The notes under the pieces are model-generated. The model had not been told where the DNA came from. It saw only the letters and a list, made by a program, of their open reading frames with translations, and searched no databases. Shown piece by piece: positions 18,363 to 30,733 of a DNA stretch of 64,000 bases (positions are counted from its first letter, which is position 1; each line of letters opens with the position of its first letter). The position numbers and the translations under genes are program-made. The DNA comes from Amycolatopsis alba DSM 44262 (GTDB lineage: Bacteria > Actinomycetota > Actinomycetes > Mycobacteriales > Pseudonocardiaceae): NCBI RefSeq assembly GCF_000384215.1, contig NZ_KB913032.1, positions 1,637,021 to 1,701,020 of the forward strand. The letters run 5' to 3'.

Positions 18363-20255
18363 CTAGCGCGGACGCCCCTGGTGGAAGCCGTTCATGAAGC
18401 GCTGCCACAGGTCGGCCGGGATCGTCTTCCCGGTCAGCTTCTGCCCGGCGGCGTCCCGCATCCGGCGCGGCTCGTCCGAGCCGACCCAGACCGCCGTCGA
18501 AAGCTGCGGCGTGTACCCGACGGCCCAGCCACCGGCGTTGTCGTCGGTTTCGTTGTACTGGAAGGCGCCGGTCTTCAACGCCGCCTGCCGGTCCTTCAGC
18601 CCGGTGCTCAGCACCTGGCTGATCGTGCCGGCGATCCGGCGGCTGAGCGCCTCGTCGCCCTGGAACGCGGGCGTCTTGTCCGAGGGCCGTTCCCACACGA
18701 CTTCGCCGTGCTCGTCCCGGATCTTCGACACCAGATGCGGGGTGGCGCGCATGCCGCCTGCCGCGAAGGTCGCGTACGCGCCGGCCATGTCGCTGGGCCG
18801 CAAGGGATACCGGCCGACCGCGATGCCGGGCCCGATCAGGAACCCGTCCTTCTCGCGCAGGGTCACCGCGCCGTCGACAGACTCCGGGATCCCCGCCGCG
18901 CGGGCGCCGTTCCGGACGGTTTCCGCGCCGAGTTTCTTCGCCAGGTCGACGAACGGTCCCTCAGCGTCGCGCCTGATCGCCTCGCGCAGCGTGCATTTTC
19001 CCGCTTCGCCGCACTGGTCGTCGAACTCGAAGGTCTCGCCGAGGAAGTCGACCTTGGCAGGCGGCTTCAGCGGTTCGTCCACGTTGACGCCCCGTTCGAG
19101 ACCCGCGGCGAGGGTGAACGGGTCGAAGACCGAGCCGGTGCCGTACGGGGTGCCCGCGTAGTCGTGCACGCTCCAGCCCCCGCCGTTGTAGGCGCGGATG
19201 GCGCCGGTCCCCGGTTCGACCGCGACCAGCGAAGCCCGGAAGTGCTCCGGCTGCCCCTGCAGCCGCTCCTTGACCACCTTCTCGGCTTCGTCCTGGGCAC
19301 GCGGGTCGATGGTCGTCTCGACCTTCATCGCGCCGCCGCGGAGCCGGTCCAGCGGGTAGCCGATCTGTTCCAGCTCGGCGAGGACCTGCTGCTTGAGGTG
19401 GTACTTCTCGTAGGTGACGCGACCGGCACGGGTCTCCGACGGCGGCTGGATCGCATCTCCTGGGTAGGCCATGGTGACCGCCTCGGCCTGACCGACGTAG
19501 CCCCGCGTGACCAGCTTGTTCATCACGTAGGACCAGCGCTTTCTGGCGTGGTCGTGGGAGGAGGCGAACGGGTCGTGCACCGACGGCGACTGGATCATGC
19601 CCGCGAGGAAGGCTGCCTCGCTCCAGGTCATCGAGTTGTCGAGCGGCCTGCCGAAGTAGGCGTTCATCGCCGACGCCGGACCGTAGGTGCCGCGGCCGAA
19701 CGAGATGATGTTGACGTAGCTCTCGAAGATCTCCTTCTTGGTCTGCTGCTGGGTGATCTTCGTGGCGAGCACCAGTTCGGAGAACTTGCGGAGGAGGGTG
19801 GCGTCGTCGTTCCCGGTGGACTTCTTGATGTACTGCTGGGTGATGCCCGAACCTCCGCCGACGCCGGTCACCAGCGCGCGGAGGGCGCCGGTGGGATCGA
19901 AGCCCTCGTTGTCCCAGAACGTCGGGTCCTCGGTCGCGATGATCGCGTCGCGCAGCTTCGCGGGGATGGCGTCGTAGGACACGAACTGCCGGTCGCCACC
20001 GGGCGGGATGACCTTGAGCAGCTCGGAACCGTCCGCGTTCTGCAGGATGACGGTCTTGTCGAGATCGGCGAGCACCTCCTGCGGGCTGCGGACGTCGAGC
20101 AGGACGTACGCGATCCCGAACGCGGCCACCGGGATGCCGATCAGAAGACCGAGCGACCAGGCGGCGATCCGGCGCCACCTGCGTTTCTTCCCTTTCGGCT
20201 CGGGGGCGGCCGTGGTTTCCGACTCGGGTGCGATTTCCTCATCCGGGTTTTCCAC
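18363..20255 (-). CDS. Class A penicillin-binding protein with degenerate transpeptidase motifs
   Basis: A 630-residue protein: basic cytoplasmic tail, one membrane helix (about 31-53), glycosyltransferase domain (about 75-250), transpeptidase-like domain (about 340-620). The glycosyltransferase keeps E109-D110, GGSGITQQ (135-141) and the KEIFESYVN/FGRGTYGPASA motifs. The transpeptidase lacks key residues: the SxxK site reads S375-V-F-D378, the SxN site reads D430-A-E432, and the KTGT motif reads K561-T-G-A564. It probably polymerises glycan strands but cannot crosslink by the usual serine mechanism. The GTG start has no clear ribosome site. Confidence 0.88.
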   Translation of the reverse strand: MENPDEEIAPESETTAAPEPKGKKRRWRRIAAWSLGLLIGIPVAAFGIAYVLLDVRSPQEVLADLDKTVILQNADGSELLKVIPPGGDRQFVSYDAIPAKLRDAIIATEDPTFWDNEGFDPTGALRALVTGVGGGSGITQQYIKKSTGNDDATLLRKFSELVLATKITQQQTKKEIFESYVNIISFGRGTYGPASAMNAYFGRPLDNSMTWSEAAFLAGMIQSPSVHDPFASSHDHARKRWSYVMNKLVTRGYVGQAEAVTMAYPGDAIQPPSETRAGRVTYEKYHLKQQVLAELEQIGYPLDRLRGGAMKVETTIDPRAQDEAEKVVKERLQGQPEHFRASLVAVEPGTGAIRAYNGGGWSVHDYAGTPYGTGSVFDPFTLAAGLERGVNVDEPLKPPAKVDFLGETFEFDDQCGEAGKCTLREAIRRDAEGPFVDLAKKLGAETVRNGARAAGIPESVDGAVTLREKDGFLIGPGIAVGRYPLRPSDMAGAYATFAAGGMRATPHLVSKIRDEHGEVVWERPSDKTPAFQGDEALSRRIAGTISQVLSTGLKDRQAALKTGAFQYNETDDNAGGWAVGYTPQLSTAVWVGSDEPRRMRDAAGQKLTGKTIPADLWQRFMNGFHQGRPR

Positions 20256-20337
20256 ACCGGGTTAGACGCCCGGACGAGTGAAAAGGTTGTGGGAAAATCA
20301 CCTGATCGTGTCCTGGGTCTGCACCCACCGCGTTTCG

Positions 20338-21060
20338 TCAGACGAGGAAGGCGCGAAGCAGCGAAGCGGTGCCTTCGACGTGCTCAGCCATCGCCCGGCG
20401 GGCCGCCTCGGAGTCGCCGGCGAGGATCGCGTCGACGATGGCCTCGTGCTGGGCGTTGGAGTGCTCCAGGTTCGGCTCCAGCAGCGGGATCATGTCGAGC
20501 AGCTGGTTGACCCGCATCCGCGCGTCGGCCATCGCCGTGGTCAGCGAGCCGGACGCGGTGACCTCGGCGATCGCCAGGTGCAGCCGCGAATCCTTGCGCC
20601 GGTAGTCGCCGACGTCGGCCGCCGCGGCCTCGGCGAGCGTGCTGGTCAGATGCTGCCGGTCGGCCGGGCTGAGCGAGCGCGACGCCGCCATCTCGGCGGC
20701 ACCGGTCTCCAGGACATGCCGCAGGCCCAGCGCGTCCTGGAGGGTGACGTCGTCGACGTTCCGGCCGTCGGCGGCGGGCGGATCGGGCAGCACTTCGTTG
20801 ACGAACGTGCCGCCGTAGCGCCCTCGCCGCGACTCGACGTAGCCCGCGTCGGCCAGCGCGCGGATCGCCTCACGCAGCGTCACCCGGCTGACCCCGAGCC
20901 GCTCGGCGAGTTCACGCTCGGAGGGCAGCCGCTCGCCCCCGCCCACCACGCCGAGGCGGATCGCCTGGAGCAGCCTTTCGACGGTCTCCTCGAAGGCGTT
21001 GCCCGCGCGCACCGGGCGGAACAGCGCGTCACCCGCGTTCGCGACCGTGCTCGACTCCAC
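20338..21060 (-). CDS. GntR/FadR-family transcriptional regulator
   Basis: A 240-residue FCD-type regulator. The winged HTH spans about residues 23-90 (GERLPSERELAERLGVSRVTLREAIRAL), followed by a helical FCD domain with metal-site pattern DSRLH and a late AEHVEG histidine. The GTG start at 21060 follows CGAGTTTAGG-like sequence in reverse. No metabolic genes are adjacent; it is divergent from the toxin-antitoxin pair, and the 12-bp inverted repeat at 21094-21129 lies between them. Its ligand and targets are unknown. Confidence 0.85.
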   Translation of the reverse strand: MESSTVANAGDALFRPVRAGNAFEETVERLLQAIRLGVVGGGERLPSERELAERLGVSRVTLREAIRALADAGYVESRRGRYGGTFVNEVLPDPPAADGRNVDDVTLQDALGLRHVLETGAAEMAASRSLSPADRQHLTSTLAEAAAADVGDYRRKDSRLHLAIAEVTASGSLTTAMADARMRVNQLLDMIPLLEPNLEHSNAQHEAIVDAILAGDSEAARRAMAEHVEGTASLLRAFLV

Positions 21061-21093
21061 CCTTCGAGTTTAGGCCGCCCGCGATTCGGCACC

Positions 21094-21129
21094 TGGTTGC
21101 GGTACTTGCGCACGCATGTACCGCAACCA
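21094..21129. promoter_or_regulatory. 12-bp inverted repeat in a divergent promoter region
   Basis: TGGTTGCGGTAC (21094-21105) and GTACCGCAACCA (21118-21129), perfect, with a 12-base spacer. It lies between the FadR gene and the DUF433/PIN-like pair, 61 bases before the antitoxin start. It could be an operator for either, or a leader hairpin. Confidence 0.45.
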
Positions 21130-21190
21130 GAGTGTCTGTCGATCACACGAAGCCAGCGAGCGGATATGGTCTCCAAGAGAGGAGGACGAC

Positions 21191-21859
21191 GTGGACGACG
21201 ATGTGAGGTTTACCCGCGCCCTGATGAGCATGACTGATGCTGCCCGCCATCTCGGTGTTCCTCAGCAGACCTTCCACCGCTGGGCACGAGGCTACCCACG
21301 CGGCGGCCCCCTGCTTCACATCTCCGCGACGGATAGCATCCGGCAGGCAAGTGTTCCCTTTATCGCGCTAGCAGAGGCGTGGGTTCTTGAAGGACTGCGT
21401 CAAGCCGGTGTGCGCCCCCAGCGGATCCGCCCCGCGCTGGAAAAACTCCAACGCGAGTTTGGACGAGAGTACGTACTCGTGTCGCCTGCCCTCGTAACTG
21501 ATGGAATCTCAGTGCTGTGGGACTTTTCCAGAACTGAGGCTGGAGCCGGCCTGATCGAAGGTCGCTCGGGTCAGACTGTGATTCGCGAGATCGTGCAGGA
21601 CTACCTCACGTACGTCGGATTCGGTTCCGACAATCTCCCCAACCGTCTCAAGCTCAAGGTCTTCGAGCCCTCAGCGGTGGCCATTGATCCTTATCGATCC
21701 TCAGGACAACCTGTATTCGTTGACTCCGGCGCACGAGTCGCGAACGTAGCCGCGATGCTGAAAGCAGGTGAAGAACCTGCCATCGTCGCCGAAGAGCACG
21801 GGATCGGCATCGAAGCTGTCCGGGCCGCCGCACGCGTCCTCCTGGGCCGCGCCGCCTGA
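21191..21859 (+). CDS. DUF433-domain antitoxin (VapB45-like)
   Basis: A 222-residue protein. The N-terminal part (about residues 10-35) looks like a MerR-like HTH (SMTDAARHLGVPQQTFHRWA). The C-terminal 65 residues contain the DUF433 core (GQPVFVDSGARVANVAAML, HGIGIEAVRAA), which is paired with PIN-like toxins. The GTG start at 21191 has AGGAGG six bases before it; the open frame extends to 21116, but that region carries the inverted repeat. Its base composition is lower in GC than the flanking genes, which suggests acquisition by transfer. It probably neutralises and represses the downstream toxin. Confidence 0.75.
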   Translation: MDDDVRFTRALMSMTDAARHLGVPQQTFHRWARGYPRGGPLLHISATDSIRQASVPFIALAEAWVLEGLRQAGVRPQRIRPALEKLQREFGREYVLVSPALVTDGISVLWDFSRTEAGAGLIEGRSGQTVIREIVQDYLTYVGFGSDNLPNRLKLKVFEPSAVAIDPYRSSGQPVFVDSGARVANVAAMLKAGEEPAIVAEEHGIGIEAVRAAARVLLGRAA

Positions 21860-22256
21860 GTTCCACCTCGACGAGAACGCCGTGACTCGATCAGTCCGGC
21901 GTTTTCTTGTCGGACTCGGCTACCCATGCCATACGCCACCGGAGGTATTCGGCACCAGAGCCGAATCCCTAGGAGCAGCAGATACCGAATGGCTCGGAAA
22001 GATCGCCAACACAGGTTGGGTCGTACTGAATCGCGACGCCAAAATCATGGAGAGACCTCACGAGTTGAGCGCGTACCGTGCCGCGAAGGTCCACATGTTC
22101 TATCTGCCTGGGGAAGCCACCCGAGATCATCTTCTCCACTTGGTAGAGGTCAATCTCCAAGACGTGATCACGTATGCCGCCAACCGGAATCCCGATGTCT
22201 GGAAGATCACCGAGCGTGGTGTCGAGCGGTTTCCTCTCAAGAAGCGGCGGGGCTGA
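21768..22256 (+). CDS. PIN-like (DUF5615/VapC45-type) toxin
   Basis: The recognisable toxin begins at FHLDENAVTRSVRRFLVGLGY (from about 21859) and includes the acidic HLDEN, a GAADTEWLG segment and WVVLNRDAKIME, the pattern of PIN-like nucleases that usually start with an FxLDEN motif. The only in-frame start before this motif is the GTG at 21768, inside the antitoxin gene, which adds about 31 residues with no family similarity. The true start is therefore uncertain: either a 92-base overlap with coupled translation or an unusual start near the antitoxin stop. The predicted role is an RNase toxin. GC content is below its neighbours. Confidence 0.65.
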   Translation: MKNLPSSPKSTGSASKLSGPPHASSWAAPPEFHLDENAVTRSVRRFLVGLGYPCHTPPEVFGTRAESLGAADTEWLGKIANTGWVVLNRDAKIMERPHELSAYRAAKVHMFYLPGEATRDHLLHLVEVNLQDVITYAANRNPDVWKITERGVERFPLKKRRG

Positions 22257-22282
22257 AGAGACTCGCACCCCTCCAGCCCCGC
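22247..22282. terminator. Hairpin across two convergent stops
   Basis: GCGGGGCTG (22247-22255) and CAGCCCCGC (22274-22282) flank the stops of the toxin and of sdaA. It probably acts as a bidirectional terminator. It is unrelated to the palindrome families. Confidence 0.55.
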
Positions 22283-22286
22283 GGCG

Positions 22287-23660
22287 TCAGCACTCGATGA
22301 CGTTGACGGCCAGGCCGCCGCGCGCGGTCTCCTTGTATTTCACGCTCATGTCCGCACCGGTCTCGCGCATCGTCTTGATCGCCTTGTCCAGCGTCACGAC
22401 GTGCGAACCATCGCCGCGCATCGCCATCCGCGCGGCGTGGATCGCCTTCGACGCGCCTACGGCGTTGCGCTCGATGCACGGGATCTGCACCAGCCCGCCG
22501 ACCGGGTCGCAGGTCAGCCCCAGATGGTGTTCGACGCCGATCTCGGCGGCGTTCTCCACCTGAGCGGGTGAACCGCCGAGGACCTCGGTGAGCCCGGCCG
22601 CGGCCATCGCGCTGGCCGATCCGACCTCGCCCTGGCAGCCGACCTCGGCGCCCGAGATCGAGCCCGTCTGCTTGAGGATCGAGCCGATCGCGCCCGCGGT
22701 GAGCATGAACGTCACGATGCCGTCGTCCGAGGAACCCCGGATGAACCGCTGGTAGTAGTGCAGGACCGCCGGGATGATCCCCGCCGCGCCGTTGGTCGGC
22801 GCGGTGACGACCCGGCCGCCCGCGGCGTTCTCCTCGTTGACGGCCAGCGCGTACAGGCTCACCCAGTCCATCGCGTACAACGGGTCGCCGACACCGTCTT
22901 CGGCGAGCAGCTTCTCGTGCAACGCCTTCGCGCGCCGAGGAACCTTGAGCCCGCCCGGCAGGACGCCCTCGTGCTCACAGCCGTTGTGCACGCACTCCAC
23001 CATGACCTGCCAGATCTCCAGCAGCCCCTCGCGGATCTCCTCGCGTGTGCGCCACGCGAGTTCGTTGCGCAGCATGACCTCGCTGATCGACAGCCCGGTG
23101 TCCTCGCAGTGCTTCAGCAGATCCGCGCCGGTGCGGAACGGGAACTCCAGCTTCGTCGAGTCCTCGACGACGACAGTGTCGGTCTCGTAGGACTCGTCGC
23201 GCACGAACCCGCCGCCGACGGAGTAGTAGGTGCGCTCGCGCAGCACCTTCCCGTCGGCGTCGAAAGCGCGGAAGATCATCCCGTTCGGGTGCGCCGGCAA
23301 CGACTTCCGCCGGTGCATGGTCAGGTCGGTGTCCTCGACGAACACGATCTCGTGTTCGCCTCGCACGCGCAGCCTGCCCGTTTCCCGGATCTCGGCGATC
23401 TTGCCCGGCACCGTGCCGGTGTCGATCTCCTCCGGCCGCTCCCCGGACAGCCCGAGCAGCACGGCCTTGTCACTGCCGTGCCCGAACCCGGTCGCGCCGA
23501 GCGAGCCGAAAAGCTCGCTCTGGACACGCGTCGTGGCCGTCAGATCACCGTCGGCGGCCAGACCGTCCACAAAGGTCAGTGCGGCGCGCATCGGGCCCAC
23601 CGTATGGGAGCTGGAGGGGCCGATGCCGATCGAAAACAGGTCGAAGACGCTGATCGCCAT
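22287..23660 (-). CDS. sdaA: L-serine ammonia-lyase, iron-sulfur type, single chain
   Basis: A 457-residue L-serine dehydratase that converts serine to pyruvate and ammonia. It has the N-terminal beta domain ([19 protein letters not shown]) and the alpha domain with the 4Fe-4S cysteines in [18 protein letters not shown] and QIPCIERN. Start is ATG with GGAGGG eight bases upstream. It is the last gene of the glycine-cleavage operon, 16 bases after lipA. This lets serine made by GlyA enter central metabolism. It ends at the hairpin shared with the toxin gene. Confidence 0.93.
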   Translation of the reverse strand: MAISVFDLFSIGIGPSSSHTVGPMRAALTFVDGLAADGDLTATTRVQSELFGSLGATGFGHGSDKAVLLGLSGERPEEIDTGTVPGKIAEIRETGRLRVRGEHEIVFVEDTDLTMHRRKSLPAHPNGMIFRAFDADGKVLRERTYYSVGGGFVRDESYETDTVVVEDSTKLEFPFRTGADLLKHCEDTGLSISEVMLRNELAWRTREEIREGLLEIWQVMVECVHNGCEHEGVLPGGLKVPRRAKALHEKLLAEDGVGDPLYAMDWVSLYALAVNEENAAGGRVVTAPTNGAAGIIPAVLHYYQRFIRGSSDDGIVTFMLTAGAIGSILKQTGSISGAEVGCQGEVGSASAMAAAGLTEVLGGSPAQVENAAEIGVEHHLGLTCDPVGGLVQIPCIERNAVGASKAIHAARMAMRGDGSHVVTLDKAIKTMRETGADMSVKYKETARGGLAVNVIEC

Positions 23661-23676
23661 TGATCTGCCCTCCTTC

Positions 23677-24678
23677 CTATCTGGCCAGCAATGAGCTGGC
23701 TTCTTGGGCCGCGGGCCCTTCGGCGGCGAGATGGGCCAGGTTCTCCGACAGTGCTTCGCCGCGGTGGGCCTTCGTCTGCGCGAACAGGCGGCCGGCGCGA
23801 TACGACGAGCGTACGAGCGGTCCGGCCATCACACCAGCGAAACCCATCGCTTCGGCGGTGTTCGAGTGCTCGACGAACTCCTCGGGCTTGACCCAGCGGT
23901 CCACCGGATGGTGCCGCGGCGAAGGACGCAGGTACTGGGTGATCGTCAGGATCTCGCAGCCCGCGTCGACCAGGTCCTTCATCGCGGGCGCGACCTCGTC
24001 GGGGGTCTCGCCCATGCCGAGGATCAGGTTCGACTTCGTCACCAGACCAGCCTCACGCGCCTTCGTGATGACCTCCAGCGATCGCGCGTACCGGAAACCG
24101 GGGCGGATCCGCTTGAAGATCCGCGGCACCGTCTCCACATTGTGCGCGAGCACCTCCGGCCGCGAACCGAACACCTCGGCCAGCTGATCGGGATCCGCGT
24201 TGAAGTCCGGGATCAGCAACTCGACACCGGTACCCGGATTCAACGCGTGGATCTGACGGACAGTCTCCGCATACAGCCACGCGCCACCGTCTTCGAGATC
24301 GTCACGCGCGACACCGGTCACCGTCGAGTAGCGCAAACCCATCGCCTGCACCGACTCCGCCACCTTGCGCGGCTCGGTCGTGTCCAGCGCCTCGGGCTTG
24401 CCCGTGTCGATCTGGCAGAAGTCGCAACGTCGCGTGCACTGGTCCCCGCCGATCAGGAACGTCGCCTCGCGGTCTTCCCAGCATTCATAAATGTTGGGAC
24501 AACCGGCCTCCTCACACACGGTGTGGAGGCCTTCCCGCTTGACCAGGCCCTTGAGCTCGGTGAACTCGGGACCCATCCGCGCGCGGGTCTTGATCCACGG
24601 CGGCTTCTTCTCGATCGGGGTCTGCGCGTTGCGGACCTCGAGCCGGAGAAGTTTGCGCCCCTCGGGGAGCGCGCTCAT
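23677..24678 (-). CDS. lipA: Lipoyl synthase
   Basis: A 333-residue radical SAM enzyme that inserts two sulfurs into protein-bound octanoyl groups. The auxiliary cluster motif is [12 protein letters not shown], the radical SAM cluster motif is CTRRCDFC, and the C-terminal RSSY motif is present. Its ATG overlaps the glyA stop by four bases, so it is translationally coupled inside the gcv operon. This supports a role in lipoylating GcvH. No lipB or lplA is in the operon, so octanoyl transfer depends on genes elsewhere; this may be a second lipA dedicated to glycine cleavage. Confidence 0.93.
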   Translation of the reverse strand: MSALPEGRKLLRLEVRNAQTPIEKKPPWIKTRARMGPEFTELKGLVKREGLHTVCEEAGCPNIYECWEDREATFLIGGDQCTRRCDFCQIDTGKPEALDTTEPRKVAESVQAMGLRYSTVTGVARDDLEDGGAWLYAETVRQIHALNPGTGVELLIPDFNADPDQLAEVFGSRPEVLAHNVETVPRIFKRIRPGFRYARSLEVITKAREAGLVTKSNLILGMGETPDEVAPAMKDLVDAGCEILTITQYLRPSPRHHPVDRWVKPEEFVEHSNTAEAMGFAGVMAGPLVRSSYRAGRLFAQTKAHRGEALSENLAHLAAEGPAAQEASSLLAR

Positions 24679-25943
24679 CGGTTGAGGTCCGCGTACAGCG
24701 GGTGCTTCTTGGCCAGCAGTTCGACACGGGCGGACAGCGACTGGCGCAGGGCCTCGTCGAAGTCCGGGCGCAGCGCCTCGGCGATGATGTCGGCGACCTC
24801 GGCGAAGTCCTCGGCACCGAAGCCGCGGGTCGCCAGGGCCGGGGTGCCGATGCGCAGGCCCGAGGTGATCATCGGCGGGCGCGGGTCGAACGGGACGGCG
24901 TTGCGGTTGACCGTGATGCCGACCGAGTGCAGCCGGTCCTCGGCCTGCTGACCGTCCAAAGTGGAGTTGACCAGATCGACGAGCACCAGGTGCACGTCGG
25001 TGCCGCCGGTCAGCACGCGGACGCCCGCTTCGGCGCAGTCCGTGCGCGAAAGGCGGTCGGCCAGGATCTTCGCGCCTTCGAGCACCCGCTGCTGACGCTC
25101 GCGGAACTCCTCGGTCGCGGCGATCTTGAGCGCGACGGCCTTGGCGGCGATGACGTGCTCCAGCGGTCCGCCCTGCTGTCCGGGGAACACCGCCGAGTTG
25201 ATCTTCTTGGCGAGTTCCTGGCGGGACAGGATGATGCCGCCACGCGGGCCGCCGAGGGTCTTGTGCGTGGTCGTGGTGACGATGTCGGCGTAGGGCACCG
25301 GGCTCGGGTGCAGCCCGGCGGCGACGAGACCGGCGAAGTGCGCCATGTCGACCATGACCTTCGCGCCGACCTCGTCGGCGATGCGGCGGAACTCGGCGAA
25401 GTCGAGCTGACGCGGGTACGCCGACCAGCCGGCGATGATCAGCTTCGGCTGGTGCTCCTTGGCGAGGCGCTCGATCTCCTCGATGTCGACGATCCCGGTC
25501 TCTTTGTCGACGTGGTAGGCGACGACGTTGTAGAGCTTGCCCGAGAAGTTGATCTTCATCCCGTGGGTCAGGTGCCCGCCGTGGGCGAGGTCGAGACCGA
25601 GGATGGTGTCGCCGGGGTTGAGCACCGCGACCATGGCGGCGGCGTTGGCCTGCGCGCCCGAATGCGGCTGGACGTTGGCGTGCTCGGCGCCGAACAGGGC
25701 CTTCGCGCGGTCGATCGCCAACTGCTCGATGACGTCGACGTGCTCACAACCGCCGTAGTAGCGGCGGCCGGGGTAGCCCTCGGCGTACTTGTTGGTCAGC
25801 ACCGAACCCTGCGCCTCGAGCACGCCCACCGGGGCGAAGTTCTCCGAGGCGATCATCTCCAGGGTCGACTGCTGCCGGTCGAGTTCGGCCGCGACGGCGG
25901 TGGCGACCTCGGGGTCCACGTCGGACAGGGCGGCGTTGAACAT
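24675..25943 (-). CDS. glyA: Serine hydroxymethyltransferase
   Basis: A 422-residue PLP enzyme that interconverts serine and glycine with tetrahydrofolate. It shows the N-terminal IASENF, the PLP-lysine motif [15 protein letters not shown] and the folate-binding region near the C-terminus. Its ATG follows the gcvH stop after one base. In this operon it would combine glycine with the methylene-THF released by the cleavage system to form serine, the substrate of the downstream SdaA. Confidence 0.94.
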   Translation of the reverse strand: MFNAALSDVDPEVATAVAAELDRQQSTLEMIASENFAPVGVLEAQGSVLTNKYAEGYPGRRYYGGCEHVDVIEQLAIDRAKALFGAEHANVQPHSGAQANAAAMVAVLNPGDTILGLDLAHGGHLTHGMKINFSGKLYNVVAYHVDKETGIVDIEEIERLAKEHQPKLIIAGWSAYPRQLDFAEFRRIADEVGAKVMVDMAHFAGLVAAGLHPSPVPYADIVTTTTHKTLGGPRGGIILSRQELAKKINSAVFPGQQGGPLEHVIAAKAVALKIAATEEFRERQQRVLEGAKILADRLSRTDCAEAGVRVLTGGTDVHLVLVDLVNSTLDGQQAEDRLHSVGITVNRNAVPFDPRPPMITSGLRIGTPALATRGFGAEDFAEVADIIAEALRPDFDEALRQSLSARVELLAKKHPLYADLNR

Positions 25944-25944
25944 C

Positions 25945-26322
25945 TCAGTTCTCCTGGGTGAGGACGGCGTACGCCTGGGCGTCGAGCAGGGCGGGCACGT
26001 CGCCGGACAGACGCACCTTCAGGAGCCATCCTTCGGCGTACGGGTCCGAGTTGATGAGCTCGGGGGTGTCCGTTGTGGCCTCGTTCACCTCGACGACCTC
26101 GCCGTCCACGGGTGCGTACAGCTCGCTGACCGATTTGGTCGACTCGACCTCGCCGAACACCTCGCCCGCGGTGACGGTGTCGCCGACCGAGGGGAGCTGG
26201 ACGAACACGATGTCACCGAGCGACTCGGCGGCGAAGGCGGTGATGCCCACGGTGGCGACGCCGTCGACGACGTTCAGCCACTCGTGTTCCTTCGTGTACT
26301 TCAGTTCCTGGGGGATGCTCAT
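25945..26322 (-). CDS. gcvH: Glycine cleavage system H protein
   Basis: A 125-residue lipoyl carrier, the normal length. The lipoylation site is Lys63 in [11 protein letters not shown]. Start is ATG 16 bases after the gcvT stop, behind GAAAGG-like sequence. It shuttles the aminomethyl group between GcvP and GcvT and must be lipoylated by the downstream LipA. Confidence 0.94.
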   Translation of the reverse strand: MSIPQELKYTKEHEWLNVVDGVATVGITAFAAESLGDIVFVQLPSVGDTVTAGEVFGEVESTKSVSELYAPVDGEVVEVNEATTDTPELINSDPYAEGWLLKVRLSGDVPALLDAQAYAVLTQEN

Positions 26323-26339
26323 GATGGTGAAAGGGCCTT

Positions 26340-27431
26340 TCAGGCGCGGGAGTAGAAGGGCAGGGCGACGACCTCGACGGGCTCGATACGGCCCCGGATG
26401 TCGACGGAAAGCTCGGTGCCGGGCTCGGCGTGCTCCCGGTCCACGTAGGCCATGGCGATCGGGTAGCCCAGGGTCGGCGACAGGGCACCGCTGGTGACCT
26501 CGCCGATCTCGGTCTCGCCGGACAGGACGGTGTAGCCGTGACGCGGGGCGCGGCGGCCGGAGCCCTTGAGCCCGACGCGGACGCGGGGAACGTCCTTCTT
26601 GGACAGTTCCGCCAGCGCGGCCTTGCCGACGAAGTCGTTGGGCTTCTCGAACTTGACGACGCGGCCGAGACCGGCTTCGAACGGGCTCAGCTGGAGGCTG
26701 AGTTCGTTGCCGTACAACGGCATACCGGCTTCGAGACGCAGCGTGTCGCGGCAGGCGAGACCGGCCGGGAGCAGGCCGTGCGGCTCACCGGCCTCGGTGA
26801 GGATGCGCCAGACGGCGGGAGCCTCACCGGCCGGGACGTACAGCTCGAAGCCGTCCTCGCCGGTGTAGCCGGTGCGGGCGAGCAGGACGTCGTGACCCTT
26901 CACGACGGCCGGGACGCTCGCGTAGTACTTGAGCGCGCCCAGGTCGGCGTCGGTGACGGCGCCGAGGATCTCGACGGCCTTCGGCCCCTGGACGGCGATC
27001 AGCGCGACGTCCTCGGACTTGTCGTCGACGACGGCGTCGAAGCCCGAGACCCGCTCGGCCAGCGCCTCCGCGACCACGGCGGCGTTGCCCGCGTTGGCCA
27101 CGACCAGGAACTTCTCGTCGGCGAGGCGGTAGACGACCAGGTCGTCCAGCACGCCGCCGGTCTCGTCGCAGATCATCGTGTAGCGCGCCCTGCCCGGCTT
27201 GACCCCGGACAGGTTCCCGACCAGCGCGAAGTCGAGGACGTCGGCGGCCTGCGGGCCGGTCACCTCGATCTCGGCCATATGGGACAGGTCGAACAGGCCC
27301 GCGGTCTCGCGGACCGCCTTGTGCTCCGCCAGTTCGCTGCTGTAGCGGATCGGCATCGACCAGCCCGCGAAGTCGGTGAACAGCGCACCCAGTCCTTTGT
27401 GGACTCCGTGCAGGGACGTCTCTTTCGACAT
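26340..27431 (-). CDS. gcvT: Glycine cleavage system T protein (aminomethyltransferase)
   Basis: A 363-residue folate-dependent enzyme with the N-terminal FAGWSMPIRY and LSHMAEIEVTG motifs and the C-terminal barrel. It releases ammonia and methylene-THF from the GcvH intermediate. Two tandem starts exist (TTG 27434, ATG 27431); the ATG has the better distance to GAGG. It lies eight bases after gcvP in the operon. Confidence 0.93.
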   Translation of the reverse strand: MSKETSLHGVHKGLGALFTDFAGWSMPIRYSSELAEHKAVRETAGLFDLSHMAEIEVTGPQAADVLDFALVGNLSGVKPGRARYTMICDETGGVLDDLVVYRLADEKFLVVANAGNAAVVAEALAERVSGFDAVVDDKSEDVALIAVQGPKAVEILGAVTDADLGALKYYASVPAVVKGHDVLLARTGYTGEDGFELYVPAGEAPAVWRILTEAGEPHGLLPAGLACRDTLRLEAGMPLYGNELSLQLSPFEAGLGRVVKFEKPNDFVGKAALAELSKKDVPRVRVGLKGSGRRAPRHGYTVLSGETEIGEVTSGALSPTLGYPIAMAYVDREHAEPGTELSVDIRGRIEPVEVVALPFYSRA

Positions 27432-27439
27432 CAAGTGCC

Positions 27440-30271
<2,832 letters not shown>

Positions 30272-30318
30272 GGGAGCTCCTTTACTCAGGCGCCGGATAG
30301 ACCGGTGCGCTGGGAACT

Positions 30319-30502
30319 CCCCCTCTGTCATGGCACCTGAGAGTTTCACCACCCGTGGGAAGGGTGGCTTTCACCTTGGGTGAGGCGCACTTGCGCGCCT
30401 GCTTTCCAGAGTGGCCTCGCGGAAGCGGTAGTGGCTACCTGAGAGATTCCGGGGAGTTTGCTCCTTCGGTGCCCCACCACGTTCGTGGGGGCTCTCCCGC
30501 TC
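30319..30502 (-). promoter_or_regulatory. Tandem glycine riboswitch (two aptamers)
   Basis: Read on the minus strand, aptamer 1 (30502 to about 30425) has GGGAGAG, GCACCGAAGGAGCAA and AATCTCTCAGGT. Aptamer 2 (about 30415 to 30319) has ACTCTGGAAAGC, AACTCTCAGG and GACAGAGG. These are the hallmark elements of the glycine riboswitch. GGGAG just after aptamer 2 can pair with CTCCC beside the TTG start of gcvP, suggesting translational control. Glycine is expected to switch the operon on. Confidence 0.92.
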
Positions 30503-30624
30503 CAGCTCGACGGCCCGATCTGCAGTTGTGCGCACACCGTACCTGGCGTGTTCAGCGCCCGTCTACTTCAGGCCGGGCACGTCACTTGTCCCGTTCGCCC
30601 GGACACCCGCGGTGCCCGGACGGC

Positions 30625-30729
30625 ACTCGCGTGATCAGAGCCGGAACTCGCGTGACGGAAGCCGGAACTCGTGAGTCACGGCTCTGATCACGCGAGTCAC
30701 GGGCCTGATCACGCGAGTCACGCGTTCTC
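30625..30729. repeat. ACTCGCGTGA repeat cluster
   Basis: A perfect 18-base inverted repeat (30625-30642 and 30680-30697, arm ACTCGCGTGATCAGAGCC) sits among further copies and variants of ACTCGCGTGA and its complement up to about 30722. It lies between the gcv promoter and the terminator of the polyamine operon. Function is unknown. Confidence 0.6.
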
Positions 30730-30733
30730 CATC

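Noticed and set aside
30272-30352. N-terminal extension of gcvP
   Set aside because: It translates the 3' half of the glycine riboswitch; the TTG at 30271 has a good ribosome site and the conserved N-terminus.
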